64,000 nucleotides of DNA from Castor canadensis (lineage: Eukaryota > Chordata > Mammalia > Rodentia > Castoridae). The notes under the pieces are model-generated. The model saw only the letters and a list, made by a program, of their open reading frames with translations, was not told the DNA's origin and did no database searches. The translations under genes and the position numbers were made by a program. The DNA lies in the NCBI RefSeq assembly GCF_047511655.1, contig NC_133402.1:59524951-59588950 (forward strand), written 5' to 3'. Below are positions 1 to 11,617 of this stretch, piece by piece (the stretch's first letter is position 1; each line of letters opens with the position of its first letter).

Positions 1-547
1 AGGACTCCGGTCTCTGCAGAGCCTCTTCCTTGTGTCACTTGCCCAACCAGCCAATGCACGGAAGACTCCCCAGTTTGCTGCAGACCCCACCACGCCCTGT
101 TGTACCACATCAATCTTTTATACCTCATTTAATTACCTACCTGGCCCTTGAAGCTGCCCTTGCTCAGCGTGTTGCACGTGCCAGCTTGTCCTAGGTGCTA
201 TGGAGGTGCAGGAGAAGGTGAAGTGTCCTCTGTCCCCCCAGGAATAGATGGCAAGACATGCCCTCTGAGACTGCAGCCTGAAATTCTGGGTACACCGTGA
301 CAGCAGTCATGGGATAACAGGCCTGAGGGTTCTAAGCTGGGCCTCCATCGTGGGGGGGTTTGGTTGGGTTAGCAGAAGGGCAGACCTTCCAGCAGGGAAC
401 CTACAACAGCAAGCGTGGGGAGGAAGGACAGTGGCTAAGGTGTCATAGGATGGAGAGATGGCTTTTCTGTGCAGAACTGAAGGAAGTTTGCAAGGTTCCT
501 GTCTTTGAATCCATTTCTACCATGAATATTCACTAGAATTCGCGGCT
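1..547. other. Unique intergenic sequence, no feature recognised
   Basis: No reading frame with family resemblance, no SINE body and no simple repeat of note is visible here. The composition is ordinary mixed mammalian non-coding DNA. Confidence 0.5.
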
Positions 548-735
548 ATGTGTCAATCACCTAATAGGCACTCAACACACCTTATCCAATTTCATCCTCT
601 ACCCTCCTCCATCATTGCCATGGAGTCGGTCCTTTTCCCATTCTACAGATGTGCAAAGATGACTTCACAGATGGGGTCTACTGAAGTCAGTGACTTGCTT
701 CAGCCCAGTCTGGCTCTAAACCCCATGCTTTCCCC
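548..735 (-). repeat. Decayed MIR SINE
   Basis: The order of landmarks (a 'cactcaacacac' start, 'cattctacagatg', then a segment like the 'gtcacacag...ctggctctaaacccca' part of MIR) fits a MIR read on the minus strand. It is heavily diverged, so the edges are approximate. Confidence 0.4.
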
Positions 736-1340
736 ACACTGAAATCTTCTGGGGTCAGGAGAGTTGTGGGTCCACAGTGGGGCAGAGGAGAGGATAAACC
801 CCAGGAGGAAGTGGAAGTGACAGAAACTGTGAGGCAGAGTCAGGAAGTAGGGACCAATTTGGCTGTGCAGCGCAGTCAGTTGGGGAGAGGTCTGATCGAA
901 GCAGAACTTCCTGCTCAGATCCCAGTGCCTATGTTGGGGATCTTGTTTGGTTCACTCACTGGCCGAGCAGCCTGCCTGGTCTGACCTGTGTCTTCCCCAA
1001 CATACTAAACTCTTCTTTGGCCGGCCCTGTCTGCAGACTTTCTGCTAACACTTGGTTCTTTTCTGCCCTTGAACCTTTGCTCTTTCTCCTTCTTGAACGA
1101 CATCCTCTGTCCCCTCTACCTCTCCAAATCCTGCCTGTCCCTTCTGTGTCCACTAGAAATTTTATCTCCTTCTAGAAGTGCTCCCTGACCACTCTAGTCA
1201 TCCTGGTCCTTAGTTGAGGATACCCTAGTTTATAAGCTCCCCAAGTTCAAGCAGGAGGCACAAACTCCACCCAATCTCTGCAAGCGACACAGACATGATG
1301 GGCAGTGTGGACCACTGATGAAGCAGTGTTTGTGAGCTGA
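736..1340. other. Unique intergenic sequence
   Basis: I see no supported gene or repeat. Short open frames on both strands show no family resemblance and no codon structure. Confidence 0.5.
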
Positions 1341-1515
1341 GCAAGGGGCCAAGTCTTTCACACACATACACCTTATTCAGTCCATGGTGCAAGGCAGCCA
1401 TAGCAACGCTTCTCTTTTAAAGGTGAGGCATAGAGACTCAGAGAGGCTGAGTGGCCTGCCTGGAGGAGGAATCCACCCTTGACCCAACCTCACTAAGGAG
1501 CTCACACTCTTGCCC
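1341..1515 (-). repeat. Decayed MIR SINE
   Basis: The block 'aaaggtgaggcatagagactcagagaggctgagtggcc' (split around 1420-1456) matches the MIR hallmark of 'gaggaaactgaggc' followed by 'taagtgacttgcc' on the minus strand. It is old and diverged. Confidence 0.45.
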
Positions 1516-1728
1516 CCTCTGCAAGCCTCTAGCATCCAAAAGCCGGAGCAAGCATTGATCTGCACTAGCCCTGGGTGTAGAAGTGACAGGAACAAGATGA
1601 CTACTCGGAGGCACCCACGGAGGAAATGTGAGTGCAGGGCATTGTGGGCTTGTGGGGTGGTGGGCCACTTGGCAGAGCCCTTACAGCAACCCCCTCCTGT
1701 TTTCTGGTGCTCTGCTTTTGTACGCTTG

Positions 1729-1764
1729 TGGTGTGTGTGGTGTGTGTGTGTGTGTGTGTGTGTG
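1729..1764. repeat. (GT)n microsatellite
   Basis: About 36 bases of almost pure gt dinucleotides, with one interruption near the left end. Confidence 0.9.
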
Positions 1765-1766
1765 TC

Positions 1767-2640
1767 TATAAAACCAGCTCTATCTTTAATCAGTTTTTAC
1801 TTGGAAGGTGAGCTGGAGTGACTACAGCTTGCAGTGGTTTCCATCTTCTGGACGTCAGAACAGTCCCATTTAGGGTGGGCAGGGAAATTTGGGGCACCAT
1901 CTCCAACCCCAGCTGCCCACAGCTTAGGGTTCCTGGCTGCATGAGGCCTTGAGAACCCATCCTCCTGCCCAGGCAGGATGAACCAGGCCGGAGGCAGGCG
2001 GCAGGAGAGGAATGCAGCCTCTGGTGGCTCCTGACAGGGCATCTCTGGAGCCCTCTCCCGCCTCTCAGCAACTCCAGGCCACGGCTGTGCTGGGGATGCT
2101 GGGGATTAGTGGCCTAATTCCACCAAGAATCCTGTTTTTCTTAGCCTCACACGGATTGCTTTTTAGGAAAGGCCCCTCATCTAATCAGCCTGAGTCAACA
2201 GTTCCATTTATTTGGACACGTGATGTTATGAGATGGGCTGTGCTGCTGTGTTTTTGTACCGTATATCTGGTCTGCCCTTCCAGGATGGCATCAGAGAGAG
2301 AGGTGCTGCAGGCCGCCCACTGGCCTGGCCTGGCCTGCAAGCCCTGCCTGAGAGGGGCTCTGCAGAGCCAGAAGGGAGGCCACGGGTCTGCTAGCCAGGC
2401 AGGAGATACCCTCTCCTGGATTTCATAATATGAAAGTGACCCACCCACTGAGGGTCCACATCCCCAGCTTCCTCTCCCGTTGGTGCTATTGAGTCAAAAT
2501 TAAGAAGGCATTAGGGACCCTTTGACCAAAACTCTTTCCTCTGTTCCCCATCGGAATCAGAAGAGACTTCTACCAAGGGCTTTTGATGGAGAGAGCCGCT
2601 TTACCACATCCATAAGTACTCAACACATGCAGAGAAAAAA
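1767..2640. other. Unique sequence with a candidate conserved non-coding stretch
   Basis: No gene is recognised. The part from about 2085 to 2290 is free of SINEs and simple sequence and is dense in factor-like motifs: a TGAGTCA AP-1 type site near 2191, a CACGTG E-box near 2218, and several TAAT cores. A 138-codon open frame crosses it but has no recognisable domain, so I do not call it coding. Confidence 0.35.
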
Positions 2641-2645
2641 AAAAA

Positions 2646-2765
2646 AGTAGCTAGATGTGGTGGTATAACCCTAATCCCAACATTTGGGAAGCTGAGTCAG
2701 GAGGATCATGAGTTCAGGGCCAGCCTGCCCTATATAGCCAAATTGTATCTCCAAAAACCAAGACA
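2646..2765 (+). mobile_element. B1-like (7SL-derived) SINE
   Basis: The order 'agatgtggtggtataaccc', 'gggaagctgagtcaggaggatcatgag', 'ggccagcctgccctatatag', 'tgtatctc' is the B1/7SL layout, including the Pol III box B region. It has an A-rich upstream flank and no clear target duplication. Confidence 0.75.
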
Positions 2766-2789
2766 ACCCCCTCAAAAGTGATAGCTGTT

Positions 2790-3185
2790 GTTGATCAAGC
2801 ACTTACTATCGACAATGTGCTAAGCACACTCTCTGTCTCCCTCTCTCCCCATACTCTGTCGTGGTGCCTATTTGCCTAGTGGAGGTGAATGTCCTTTCCC
2901 CAACTCTGATGCCCTCTTCCATTCCTCCTCATCCTCCCCAACTCTGATGCCCTCTTCCATTCCTCCTCATCCTCCCCAACTCTGATGCCATCCTTCTAGA
3001 ATCTTTTCTGTGCATTTATGTACGTATACATCATATATTATTTCAACCCCATTTTACAGATGAGAAAATTGAAGCAAACAAGGTAAATGATTTGCCCAAG
3101 GTCAAACAGCCAGGACAGAACAGAGTTAGGTGTGAAATCCAGGCCTGTTGTGACCACAGAGACTGACAGGCAACCCTGTCCTTCT
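2790..3185 (-). repeat. MIR SINE split by a minisatellite
   Basis: 'gatcaagcacttactat...gtgctaagcaca' at 2793-2830 is the MIR 3' end read on the minus strand. 'ccattttacagatgagaaaattgaagc' (about 3049-3075) and 'gcccaaggtcaaacagccagg' continue it. The interior holds a 38-bp tandem repeat and T/C-rich sequence not belonging to MIR. Confidence 0.65.
2897..2990. repeat. 38-bp minisatellite, about 2.5 units
   Basis: The unit beginning 'ccccaactctgatgccctct' starts at 2897, 2935 and 2973. The first two copies are identical and the third breaks off after 'gatgcca'. Confidence 0.9.
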
Positions 3186-3627
3186 GGCAACTCCCTGATC
3201 CTGGCAGGCTCCAGACTTGGGGCCTTTGTAAGACCAATGCCATCTACTTCTTATCTGTCTCTCCTATTTGCCACCCCTGTTATGTGACTACCCCAAATAA
3301 AGGGCTGGAGCTCTGCCCTGCTGCCTATTCTTCCTCTGACCTGGAATCATGACCAACCAAACTGTTTTACTCACACCTCTTTCTGCCTAGTGTGCCCCAG
3401 AGCTAGAGGGGGATAGGGGCCACCCTTTGTCCAGAGTATGGGTGGCAAACTCACTCATGTCCCAGACTACAGGGCACTGGTGGCTGAGTATACATCTTTT
3501 TTTTTTTTTTTTTTAACCCAAACAGTATTGCTGGGAACAGCAACGATTCAGCAGTTTTAGGGGCTACCTGCCATACCTAGGGGAGTCTGAGAAGGCAGGT
3601 AGTCATTACTTGCTCCTGCCTCCTGCC
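3186..3627. other. Unique sequence with a poly-T run
   Basis: Unique sequence except for a run of T at 3499-3515. No gene is recognised. Confidence 0.45.
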
Positions 3628-3718
3628 TACAAGATAAAGTTGGTCTTGAACCCTCAATCTTCTTGCCTCAGCCTCCTGAGTGCTAGGATTACAGGTGTGT
3701 ACCACCAGGCCCGGCTTC
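3628..3718 (-). mobile_element. B1-like SINE fragment
   Basis: 'ttggtcttgaaccctcaatc', 'cctcagcctcctgagtgcta' and 'ggattacaggtgtgtacca' are the reverse-strand hallmarks of a 7SL-type SINE. Only about 90 bp of the element is present. Confidence 0.75.
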
Positions 3719-5154
3719 TAAATATTTACATCTTTATAATGAAGGTCTTTGGCCAAGAACTTCTGTGCATGTGTAAGATACAAAAATTAATTCTCACAAC
3801 AGTCTTGGCAAGGGGAGGATGGGGAGAGGCAGGAGTCAAAGATATTCCAATGCTGAGCCTGGAAGCATCTTAAAAAGGTAACAGGACCTTCTTTCCTGTT
3901 GAACTTCCAAACCTTCTGACCCTGTGCTTTTTGCTCTGGAGTTTATCAGGGACACTGGGGCCAGGGGTGTAGCAGAACTAAAGTTACTGGGACAAAGCTG
4001 GAGGCAGGTCAGTGCTCCACAGGGAAGTCCCAAGGGCCTGCAGGCAGCCACTGCCACCAAGAACTTCTAAGGCCAAGAAAGAGAAGTCTCCAAAGCAAAC
4101 ATCCCTGCCTGGTCCCAGGCAAATGTGTTCCTCATCAAGACAGATACAAACAAAGTTTATTAAAAACTCTTCTAAAGGGACATTCCAAATCACCAGCAGG
4201 CCTGCTCGAGGTGACTGTCTATTCTCTTGCTCACACTCATTCCGGCCTTGTGGGGGCTTTTCAAACACCCAGTCACCAATGTGTCCAGGAAGGAAAATAA
4301 ACAGGCGGCTCAGGGTGACCCCGCTCTCAGCGCGAGCCTGCACTTTGTGACACCACAGCCGGGGAGGTTGATAGGAATGACCCCAGAATCCAGCACAAAC
4401 AGGGCAGCGAGGCCTCTTGGTCTGTGGGGGTTTGCACCCCTCCTTCTTTGTGCCCTAATGGCAGCCCACCGGGCAGAGGAAGGGCCCCTGCGGTTCCCAA
4501 AATGGTGGCTTGGTATAGTGGAGTGGAGTGACTAGAAAAGTCCCCAGTCTTTTGCATTCTGGGAGGAGGAGTAGGCTTTGCTTCTCACTAGCTGGAAATC
4601 TTATCTGTGAAATTGGTGACTTTTTCCCAGTAGATGGGAGTGGGGGTTACTCTTGGTGGATTGGGGTTTGGGGGGTCTTAGAGCCTGGCCCACATGTTTC
4701 CCAAAGCATGCTGGGGTAACCATGGATCCCTAGAGTCCTGTGATGCACAGTTTAACCCTCTCCTGGGATTTCAACTAGGATTCTGAGTTCTAAATAATCT
4801 GAGTATACAGGTGACTGATAAGCTCATAAAGGGGAGGAAGAGTCAAGTCTGGGTTGCCTCTGCCTCCTGTGTCTTACTTTAGCATCTTTATTGCAGAAAA
4901 TTCCAGAACCCTGTGAAGAGTGGCATAGTTGCTGCCTCCTGCCATTGGTGTGCGCATCTGTGCTAATTCTAAACTGTTAGCAAAGACCCTTCCACATAGT
5001 CAGGACCTAATGAGTACAACTATTGTTAGTTGCATTGTTGGTCACATTCTAGAACATTTTGGGGAGACCAGGGGGTGTCTAGAGTAAAGGAGGAGAGGAA
5101 GAAGAAGGAGTCCATGGGAAATAGATGGAATTTTGCTGCTGATAAAGCCACACC
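3719..5154. other. Unique intergenic sequence
   Basis: No repeat family and no gene is recognised. Overlapping open frames of up to 119 codons exist on both strands (for example 3984-4343) but they oppose one another and show no domain, so they are taken as chance. Confidence 0.45.
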
Positions 5155-5340
5155 TGAACAATGTATTGAGCGCTTTCTGGGAGCTGTATCATGGGTGGAG
5201 ATTACAGTAAGTCTCCCACACTGCAGGTTACAAGGGAGGAAACTGAGGCTCAGGAAGCTTCAGCAATTGCCCAAATCCAAGGTCTGAAGAGGAGCCTGAG
5301 ATTCAGGCTGTTTGATGCCAAAGTCTGGACTCTCAGCCCC
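5155..5340 (-). repeat. MIR SINE
   Basis: 'caatgtattgagcgctttctggg' (about 5159-5181) followed by 'gaggaaactgaggctcagga' and 'caattgcccaaatccaaggtc' is a good minus-strand MIR. Confidence 0.7.
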
Positions 5341-5829
5341 GCAGAAGTCCCCAATTCTGAGGCAAGGAGTGCTCGCTTCCTAGGTCAATGATAGTGGAGG
5401 TCTTGAAGCACATGTGTTGTCCTGGAAAGAGCACAACTAGGGCTGCCAACTGCAATGGTGGGAAGTCCTCCTGTCTTCCTGTACCAGTGTGATGTTCAAA
5501 GCCAGGGAGTGACTCGGCCAGTTTTGGTGAGCCCAGCTTTCCTGGCTGTAAACTAGTGACCTCAGCTCTAGGAGTTGAGACAATCACACCACACAGACCA
5601 CTTGGACCTAATATGGAAGCATCTCCAGGTGGGGCTGGGGCACCAGCGTCTTGTTAAACTTCCTGGTTTTTCCAAAGAGCATCTAGGCCCGAGGAGGCCT
5701 AGAAAGAGAATTAGCTGGAGCTTTTATTCTCTTTTGTGGAGAGGCTGGGGTGTGCGTTGGAAGAGCAGGACATGTATTGAGGCACAGATTGTGTATGGGT
5801 AAGGAGGCGTAAAAAAAGGAGAGATCAAA

Positions 5830-6113
5830 GACTGACAAAGGTGGCTCAAGGTATAGGCCCTGAGTTCAAGCCTGAGTACTGAAAAAAACAAAAAACAAAA
5901 AAAACCAAAAGACTGACAAAGGGGCTGGAGGTGTGGTTCAAGCGGTAGAGCACCTGCTTTGCGAGCTCAAAGCCCTGAGTTAAAAAACCAGTTCCATTAA
6001 AAAAAAAACAGGGTTGGCAGAGTGGCTCAAGTGGGAGAGTGTCTGCCTAGCAAGTATGAGGTCCTGAGTTCAAACCCCAGTACAGCCAAAAAAAAACCAA
6101 AAGACTGACAAAG
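5830..6113 (+). mobile_element. Three ID-like SINEs, head to tail
   Basis: Three tRNA-derived ID-like units lie in the same orientation: a partial one at about 5841-5880, one at 5921-6010 and one at 6011-6096. Each carries the 'ctgagtt(caa)' box-B-side motif and an A-rich tail. The same 11-base word gactgacaaag occurs at 5830, 5911 and 6103, that is, before the first unit, between the first and second, and after the third, as expected of shared target-site duplications. The second and third units are directly joined. Confidence 0.8.
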
Positions 6114-6560
6114 AACTCTCGGGACTCTGAGATTCAGGCAGGCTAAGTGTCTGGGTTCAGGTCATGGGCTCAGGGCAAGTGGCAAAGCTGGGACTCACAT
6201 CTCCTAGGTGATGACCAAAGGACTGGAATTTTTAAGATTGGTGTCTTATTTTTTACTTGGTGATGAAGTTCTGCCCTTGACCTTCTCACACTCTCTCTCT
6301 ACCCAATCAGATTCAGTCATGACCAGAGCTCCCACACCGCCTGACTCCCAAGTTTTTCTTTCCAATCTAGACAGTTCCTTGGAGCCTCAACCCATTTTAC
6401 AGTGACTCACTTGATATCTCCATTTGGATGGTGCCAAAAGGCACCCAAGACCCCAAGTGGGTCCTTCCGGTGGGTGGCACCAAGACCCAGACTGGACTCT
6501 TCCTTCTCACTGTCTGCATGTCCACCAGAAGTAACTCTCAGTACCTGTCCTTCTGGTACC

Positions 6561-6656
6561 TTTTTTTTTTTTCTTTTTGACAGTACTGGGGTTTGAACTC
6601 AGGGTCTCATGCTTGCTTGGCAGGTGCTCTACCACTTGAGCCACTCCACCAGCCCA
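6561..6656 (-). mobile_element. ID-like tRNA-derived SINE
   Basis: Poly-T at the left, then 'tactggggtttgaactcagg', 'tctcatgcttgcttggcagg', 'tgctctaccacttgagccac' and 'ccagccc'. This is a full reverse-oriented ID-like unit. Confidence 0.85.
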
Positions 6657-7046
6657 TCCTGGTATTTCGTAAGGAGTTGTCCTTCTTGTCTTCTCTCAAT
6701 TTTCCTTGTCACCACTCTAGCAAAGTTACCATCATCTTTGGTCATTTATTCTTTTTATTTTTTGGTAGTTTATTCTTGCTGACATGATTATTTGATATGT
6801 ATCTGCCTCCTCACTAGTTTATACTCTGTGACAAGGCAGGGACTGCCTCTTCTGTATTCTTAGCACTTTACCTGGCCATCAGGAAACACTTGTTGAGGGT
6901 TATTCATATAATGATGATTCCAGAATAGGCTGCTGCTATCCAAGCTGAAACTGTGCTCAGTGAGGTATAGGCACATGGGCTGAACAAGGGGATTTGAGGT
7001 CACCACATGCTCTGAGATGAGACCCAGCCACACGACAAGGCAGGTG

Positions 7047-7093
7047 AACACACACACACACACCCACACACATTCCACACACACACACACACA
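7047..7093. repeat. (CA)n microsatellite, interrupted
   Basis: Two CA runs are separated by 'cccacacacattcca'. Confidence 0.9.
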
Positions 7094-7171
7094 TATCCAT
7101 CCTTGGTCAGCTCTTGCTTGTTTATTTGGTAGGCCTTATCTTTACTTGGTAATTCAATTATGAAATCAATA

Positions 7172-7261
7172 TTTGTTTTTTTGTGTGTGGTACTGGGGCT
7201 TGAACTCAGGGCCTCATGCATGCAAGGCAAACACTAAACCACTGAGCTATATCCCCAGCCC
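7172..7261 (-). mobile_element. ID-like SINE with a target-site duplication
   Basis: A reverse ID-like body ('ggtactggggcttgaactca' ... 'accactgagctatatcccca') is flanked by near-copies of aattcaattatgaaatcaat (ending about 7170) and aattcaattataaaatcaat (from about 7264), differing at one base. Confidence 0.85.
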
Positions 7262-8036
7262 GGCAATTCAATTATAAAATCAATCTATAACTGTTTCTCA
7301 AAGTATGTAGTTAATAAAAAGAAAAGCTATTTTGATGGTTTTCAGCTAAAAAGAGGGTCGAAATAGCAATTTTATCAGCTGCCCTTCAAAAGTGCTTCTG
7401 TCGGTCACAGTATTTCACAGAGGGAAATACAATATTTCCTATTCCACTTGATATGGGCTCTTGCCTGAGGTGACAGATTGTGTTACCTCTGGACCAGGAC
7501 ATCCGTGGGTAGCCTGCAAGGTCAAGTCAAGGTTACATTATGCTGCCTCTGTCATCAGAACATGGTCCAGTCTTCCCTCCATTGTTTGTTCCAGTGAAAA
7601 GTCAAAAGAGTGCATCTCTGGGATTCTAGCAGAGTGAGCCATGGGATACAAGCTCCTTTTCCAGAACCTTCTCTTCTAACATACTTCTCCAAGAAAACTA
7701 CCCAACCTCATGGTCCTCCTGGTGGCAACTCTGATGCTGTTCCTGCCCCCACGCAGAACAAAATGTCCTCAAGGTCAGAAATCACGGTCTTTCCACTCCT
7801 TTCCTTCACCAGTTTGGTCCTTCATGGTTGTTAGGACTTCCTTGGTGGAGGGTGGAAGTTGTTAAAATTTAACTACTGGGGTCAGAAAGACTAAGTTTCC
7901 GCTAAATATGCTGAAAAAGCCCTCTGCTGATGGACATGTAATTTTCTAAAGAAAAAAAAAACACAAAAGAATAAAAGGAATCATTCATGTGTTATTTCTG
8001 AAAAAAAAAAAAAAAAAAAAAGAAAGACTAAGTTTC
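7262..8036. other. Unique intergenic sequence with A-rich runs
   Basis: No gene is recognised. A-rich runs lie at about 7950-7962 and 8001-8021. The word 'aaagactaagtttcc' is repeated at about 7885 and 8022, on either side of the A-runs, which may mark an old retroposition. Confidence 0.4.
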
Positions 8037-8255
8037 CTTCTGAACCTGCAACTTGCTGGCTAGAATTTTGGGCAAGTTCCTTAATATTGCTTTGCCTCAC
8101 TTTTCTCCCCAGTAGGAAGGGACCAGAATAGTGGTTGTTATTTGCGTAAGTACTGTAAGAGTCTACTTGTGAGGCAGATTCCATGACATGGGCAGATAAC
8201 CCCCTTAGTGCAGTGCCTGGAAGCAGGAATTGCATAAGAAATGCCCATTTATGGC
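8037..8255 (+). repeat. MIR SINE
   Basis: 'acttgctggctag...gggcaagttccttaa' and 'cagtgcctggaagcaggaat' are plus-strand MIR landmarks at the expected distance from each other. Confidence 0.6.
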
Positions 8256-8569
8256 ATGCACAGAGGGTGGAGATGCCCCTCCTTCCTGGAACCGGGGTCG
8301 AGGGAGATGCTGGCATATTATGGCACCCACCGGAGGTGAATTCTCAGGCTTTCCAAGTGTTTCACTCCTTTGTATCAAAAAATAGAAAATAGACCATTGC
8401 TCTCCACTGCCATCTTACTAAAATCAGATTTAGAAAGCACATATTTTGCAGATTAAATGCTATCGGTGTCCCTCACCAGCGGTTTGTTATTTGCATATGT
8501 ACCACAGATTATGGTAGTTAATTTTATTTATTATCTCTTAATTTACTTGTATTTTTTTCAGGATTTTTA

Positions 8570-8741
8570 ACATTTTTTGTTGGTACTGGGGATTGGACTC
8601 AGGGCTTCACACATGCTTAGTAAACGCTCTTTTGAGACAAAGTCACACTAAATTGTTTAGGCTGGCTTTGAACTTGAAATCCTCCTGCATCAGTCTTCCA
8701 AGTAGCTGGGATTATAGGTGTGTACCACTATGCCCAGATTC
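8570..8741 (-). mobile_element. Composite ID/7SL-like SINE
   Basis: An ID-like right half ('tactggggattggactcagg') is joined to a 7SL-like left half ('aggctggctttgaacttgaa', 'agtagctgggattataggtg'). The ID half lacks its central part. Confidence 0.8.
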
Positions 8742-9225
8742 TCTGGGGCTCTTACTTTATCAAAGAGGCATTTAAAAGGAGCTCTTCAATTGTTCTTCGG
8801 CACCAGGGTAGACAGATGCACAAGCCTCACTTTCTTAGGCTAAAACTCCAAGCATCCTGGATTGACACTCCCATGAGGTCAAGAACACATGCTATGAATT
8901 GGTTCTTGTGCACAGCCAGTCCTAGCCCCAGCATTAATGAGACCTGGACAGGCATGGGATGGCTGAGAAACTTGGGACCAGGCATGACTCAGAGGAGGTC
9001 TGCTTGTGGCTACTTCTTAGGCTGCCATCTTGTGGCAGTTGCTCTGAGGAGAGTCTGCCTGTGGGTCCTAAGGTCTCCAAAGACACCGCTCCCCTGTGTT
9101 TTGTACAGTTCAGCACTGGCATGCATTGTTCTCACTTCCTCTGAAGGAAAAGTAGAATGGACAAGATAACCTCAGAATGGGGCCTCCTCCAAGTGATATG
9201 GCAGGGGCAGTAGGTGGCCCATCAT
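8742..9225. other. Unique intergenic sequence
   Basis: No family is recognised. Opposed open frames of 60-150 codons occur without supporting features. Confidence 0.4.
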
Positions 9226-9425
9226 TTGTGGAGCACTTATTATGCACCAGGTGTGGCTAAGCATAATGAAATATTATTTCATTGAATCCTAACCACAGTC
9301 TCAGCTAAGCTCCGCTATTTCCCCATTTTACAGATGAAGAAGCCAAGGTAGAAAGAAGATAAGGTGTATGACAAAATTTTGAAGCTAATTTGTGGTAGAG
9401 TTGGGACTCAAAATAACCTCGTTTT
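9226..9425 (-). repeat. MIR SINE
   Basis: 'gagcacttattatgcaccagg', 'catttcattgaatcctaacc'-like text and 'ccccattttacagatgaaga' give a well-preserved minus-strand MIR. Confidence 0.8.
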
Positions 9426-9494
9426 GACCCAAAAGCCCATGCTTTCATCCTCCCTTTACAGCCCTAGTGGGCTGTGGAGCCACAAGGATCAGAA

Positions 9495-9630
9495 AACCTG
9501 TCCTGGCTTAGCCACTTGGATCATGTGAATTTGGCTTAGTCCCTTGACCTCTCCCACCTTGTTTTTTCATCTGTAAAATGAAGCGTCCTCATAGGAAGGT
9601 TACAAAGATCAAACAAGATAATCAGATGAG
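9495..9630 (+). repeat. MIR SINE
   Basis: 'tagccacttggatcatgtga', 'tcccttgacctctcccacc' and 'ttcatctgtaaaatgaagcg' are the plus-strand MIR core. It faces the MIR that ends about 70 bp to its left. Confidence 0.7.
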
Positions 9631-10365
9631 GGTTTCTTCTCCCCTACCCTGGGAAGGGAAGAAATGGGAGGGGCCGCCTCTGTCGTTGGTCCTTCTACCA
9701 TTTCTGCCTTCTCTTCCTCCCCTGGGCTCTACAGAACGTTCTATACCAGCACCAGGAGGTCCTTGACCACTGACAATATGGTCTATTTCTCATTCTAGGC
9801 TGCCTGGGCAATTCAGCTCTTCACTGGATGGTGTGAAGAGGTCTGGACTAGAATCTAGGAGAACTTGCTGCTAGTTCAGTCTCAACGCTGAGACTGGGGT
9901 GACTTCTGATCCTCAGTCTCCTTATCAGGGAGATGGGAGGTTTGTCCGTATACAGAGCTGAAGTGCATGTGTGGTACATATGCAGCCACTTCCCCACTCC
10001 GCACCCACGTAGACCGTGATTAATCATTTACAGCATCTTGCGGTGATGCTGAATGGGCACAGAGCCCTCCCCCACACATGGAGGCAATCACTGTCAACTG
10101 CTTAGCGTTGAAATGACAGTTAGAATCTCTCGGATATTCCTGGAACCATTTGTTGGCCAAACACCATTTAAAAGCTCTGCCATTCTGGTTGTACTTCCGA
10201 ATCTTTGGTCCTCTGAGGGTAGTGCAAAGAGTGGGTCCGAAAGGAGGGGAGTTAGCCTATCTACAGGCACATCCAGCAGCTGTGTGACCTTGGGCACGTT
10301 GTGTGACCTTGAACAAGTTACTTACAATCACTCAGCCCTGTTGTCTTAGTTATAAGAAGGGAATC
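9631..10365. other. Unique intergenic sequence
   Basis: No gene or repeat is confidently recognised. 'ctgtgtgaccttgggcacgttgtgtgaccttgaacaagtta' at about 10280-10320, spanning two near-copies, resembles the MIR core duplicated in place. Confidence 0.4.
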
Positions 10366-10621
10366 TTTTTTTTTTTTGCTTTCTGTTTGCTTATTGAATT
10401 TATTTTTATAATACAATGAAAATGATATACATACCACTTTAGTATAAAAGTTAATCCTTTGAAAATTTCTTTTTAGGTGAAATTGATATACTTTTACTAG
10501 TTTACTGAGTCCAGATTAAAAAAATACTGGATGATATTAAATCCCCTTAGGAATTATTCTGATTGGTAAAGGGAAAAAAAAGGTATGATAGAGATTGCTG
10601 TGCATGGAAAATGCTTTTTTA
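10366..10621. other. AT-rich sequence starting with poly-T
   Basis: T11 at about 10367 is followed by AT-rich sequence that looks like an old retroelement remnant. I do not assign a family. Confidence 0.3.
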
Positions 10622-11378
10622 AAATGAATACATTTTTATTTTATTCATATGTGCATACAATGTTTGGGTCATTTCTCCCCCCTTCCCCCCACCCCCTCCC
10701 TTACCCCCCACTCTGCCCCCTCCCTTTCCCCCTCACCCCCTCAATACCCAGCAGAAACTATTTTGCCCTTATTTATAATTTTGTTGAAGAGAGAGTATAA
10801 GCAATAATAGGAAGGAACAAGGGTTTTTGCTGGTTGAGATAAGGATAGCTATACAGGGCATTGACTCACATTGATTTCCTGTGCATGGGTGTTACCTTCT
10901 AGGTTAATTCTTTTTGATCTAACCTTTTCTCTAGTTCCTGGTTCCCTTCTCCTTACTGGCCTCAGTTGCTTTTAAGGTATCTGCTTTAGTTTGTCTGCAT
11001 TAAGGGCAACAAATGCTAGCTAGTTTTTTAGGTGTCTTACCTATCCTCACACCTCCCTTGTGTGTTCTTGCTTTATCGTACGATCAAAGTCCAATCCCCT
11101 TGTGTTTGCCCTTGATCTAATGTCTGCATATGAGGGAGAACATACAATTTTTGTCTTTTGGGCCAGGCTAACCTCACTCAGAATGATGTTCTCCAATTCC
11201 ATCCATTTACCAGCGAATGATAACATTTCGTTCTTCTTCATGGCTGCATAAAATTCCAATGTGTATAAATACCACATTTTCTTGATCCATTCGTCAGTAG
11301 TGGGGCATCTTGGCTGTTTCCATAACTTGGCTATTGTGAGTAGTGCTGCAATAAACATGGGTGTGCAGGTGCCTCTGG
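10622..11378 (-). mobile_element. 5'-truncated L1, 3' end
   Basis: Read on the minus strand this is the last part of ORF2 plus the 3' UTR of the young L1 family seen elsewhere in the window. It includes the peptide '[20 protein letters not shown]' (about 11275-11335), the text 'tcattctgagtgaggttagc', and the G-rich tract (C-rich on the plus strand, 10676-10750) before the 'gcacatatgaataaaa' tail. Confidence 0.9.
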
Positions 11379-11617
11379 AAAAAAGGGAATTAAAATATGC
11401 TCTGCCCAAAGGCCTTGCTGTGAGCCTGAAATCACTGTAACTTCCCTGTAGGCAGCGCCTGAGTTCCTGCCAAGGCTGCACCCTCTGTCTTAGGACAGGG
11501 CGTGGCTTGGAGAAGGCCCTCTATAAACTTTTGCTGAATTGAAGTCTAGTAGAATATTGAATCTGTAGAAATAGAAGGAGCTATAACCTGGAGCAATGTG
11601 CCCTTGGGAAGTGGCTC

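Noticed and set aside
2012-2428. 138-codon plus-strand frame
   Set aside because: No domain, no splice or promoter context, and it crosses sequence that looks regulatory at best.
7000-7100. Regular CA-rich repeats that could suggest an array
   Set aside because: This is a simple dinucleotide microsatellite. No CRISPR-like repeat/spacer pattern exists in the window.
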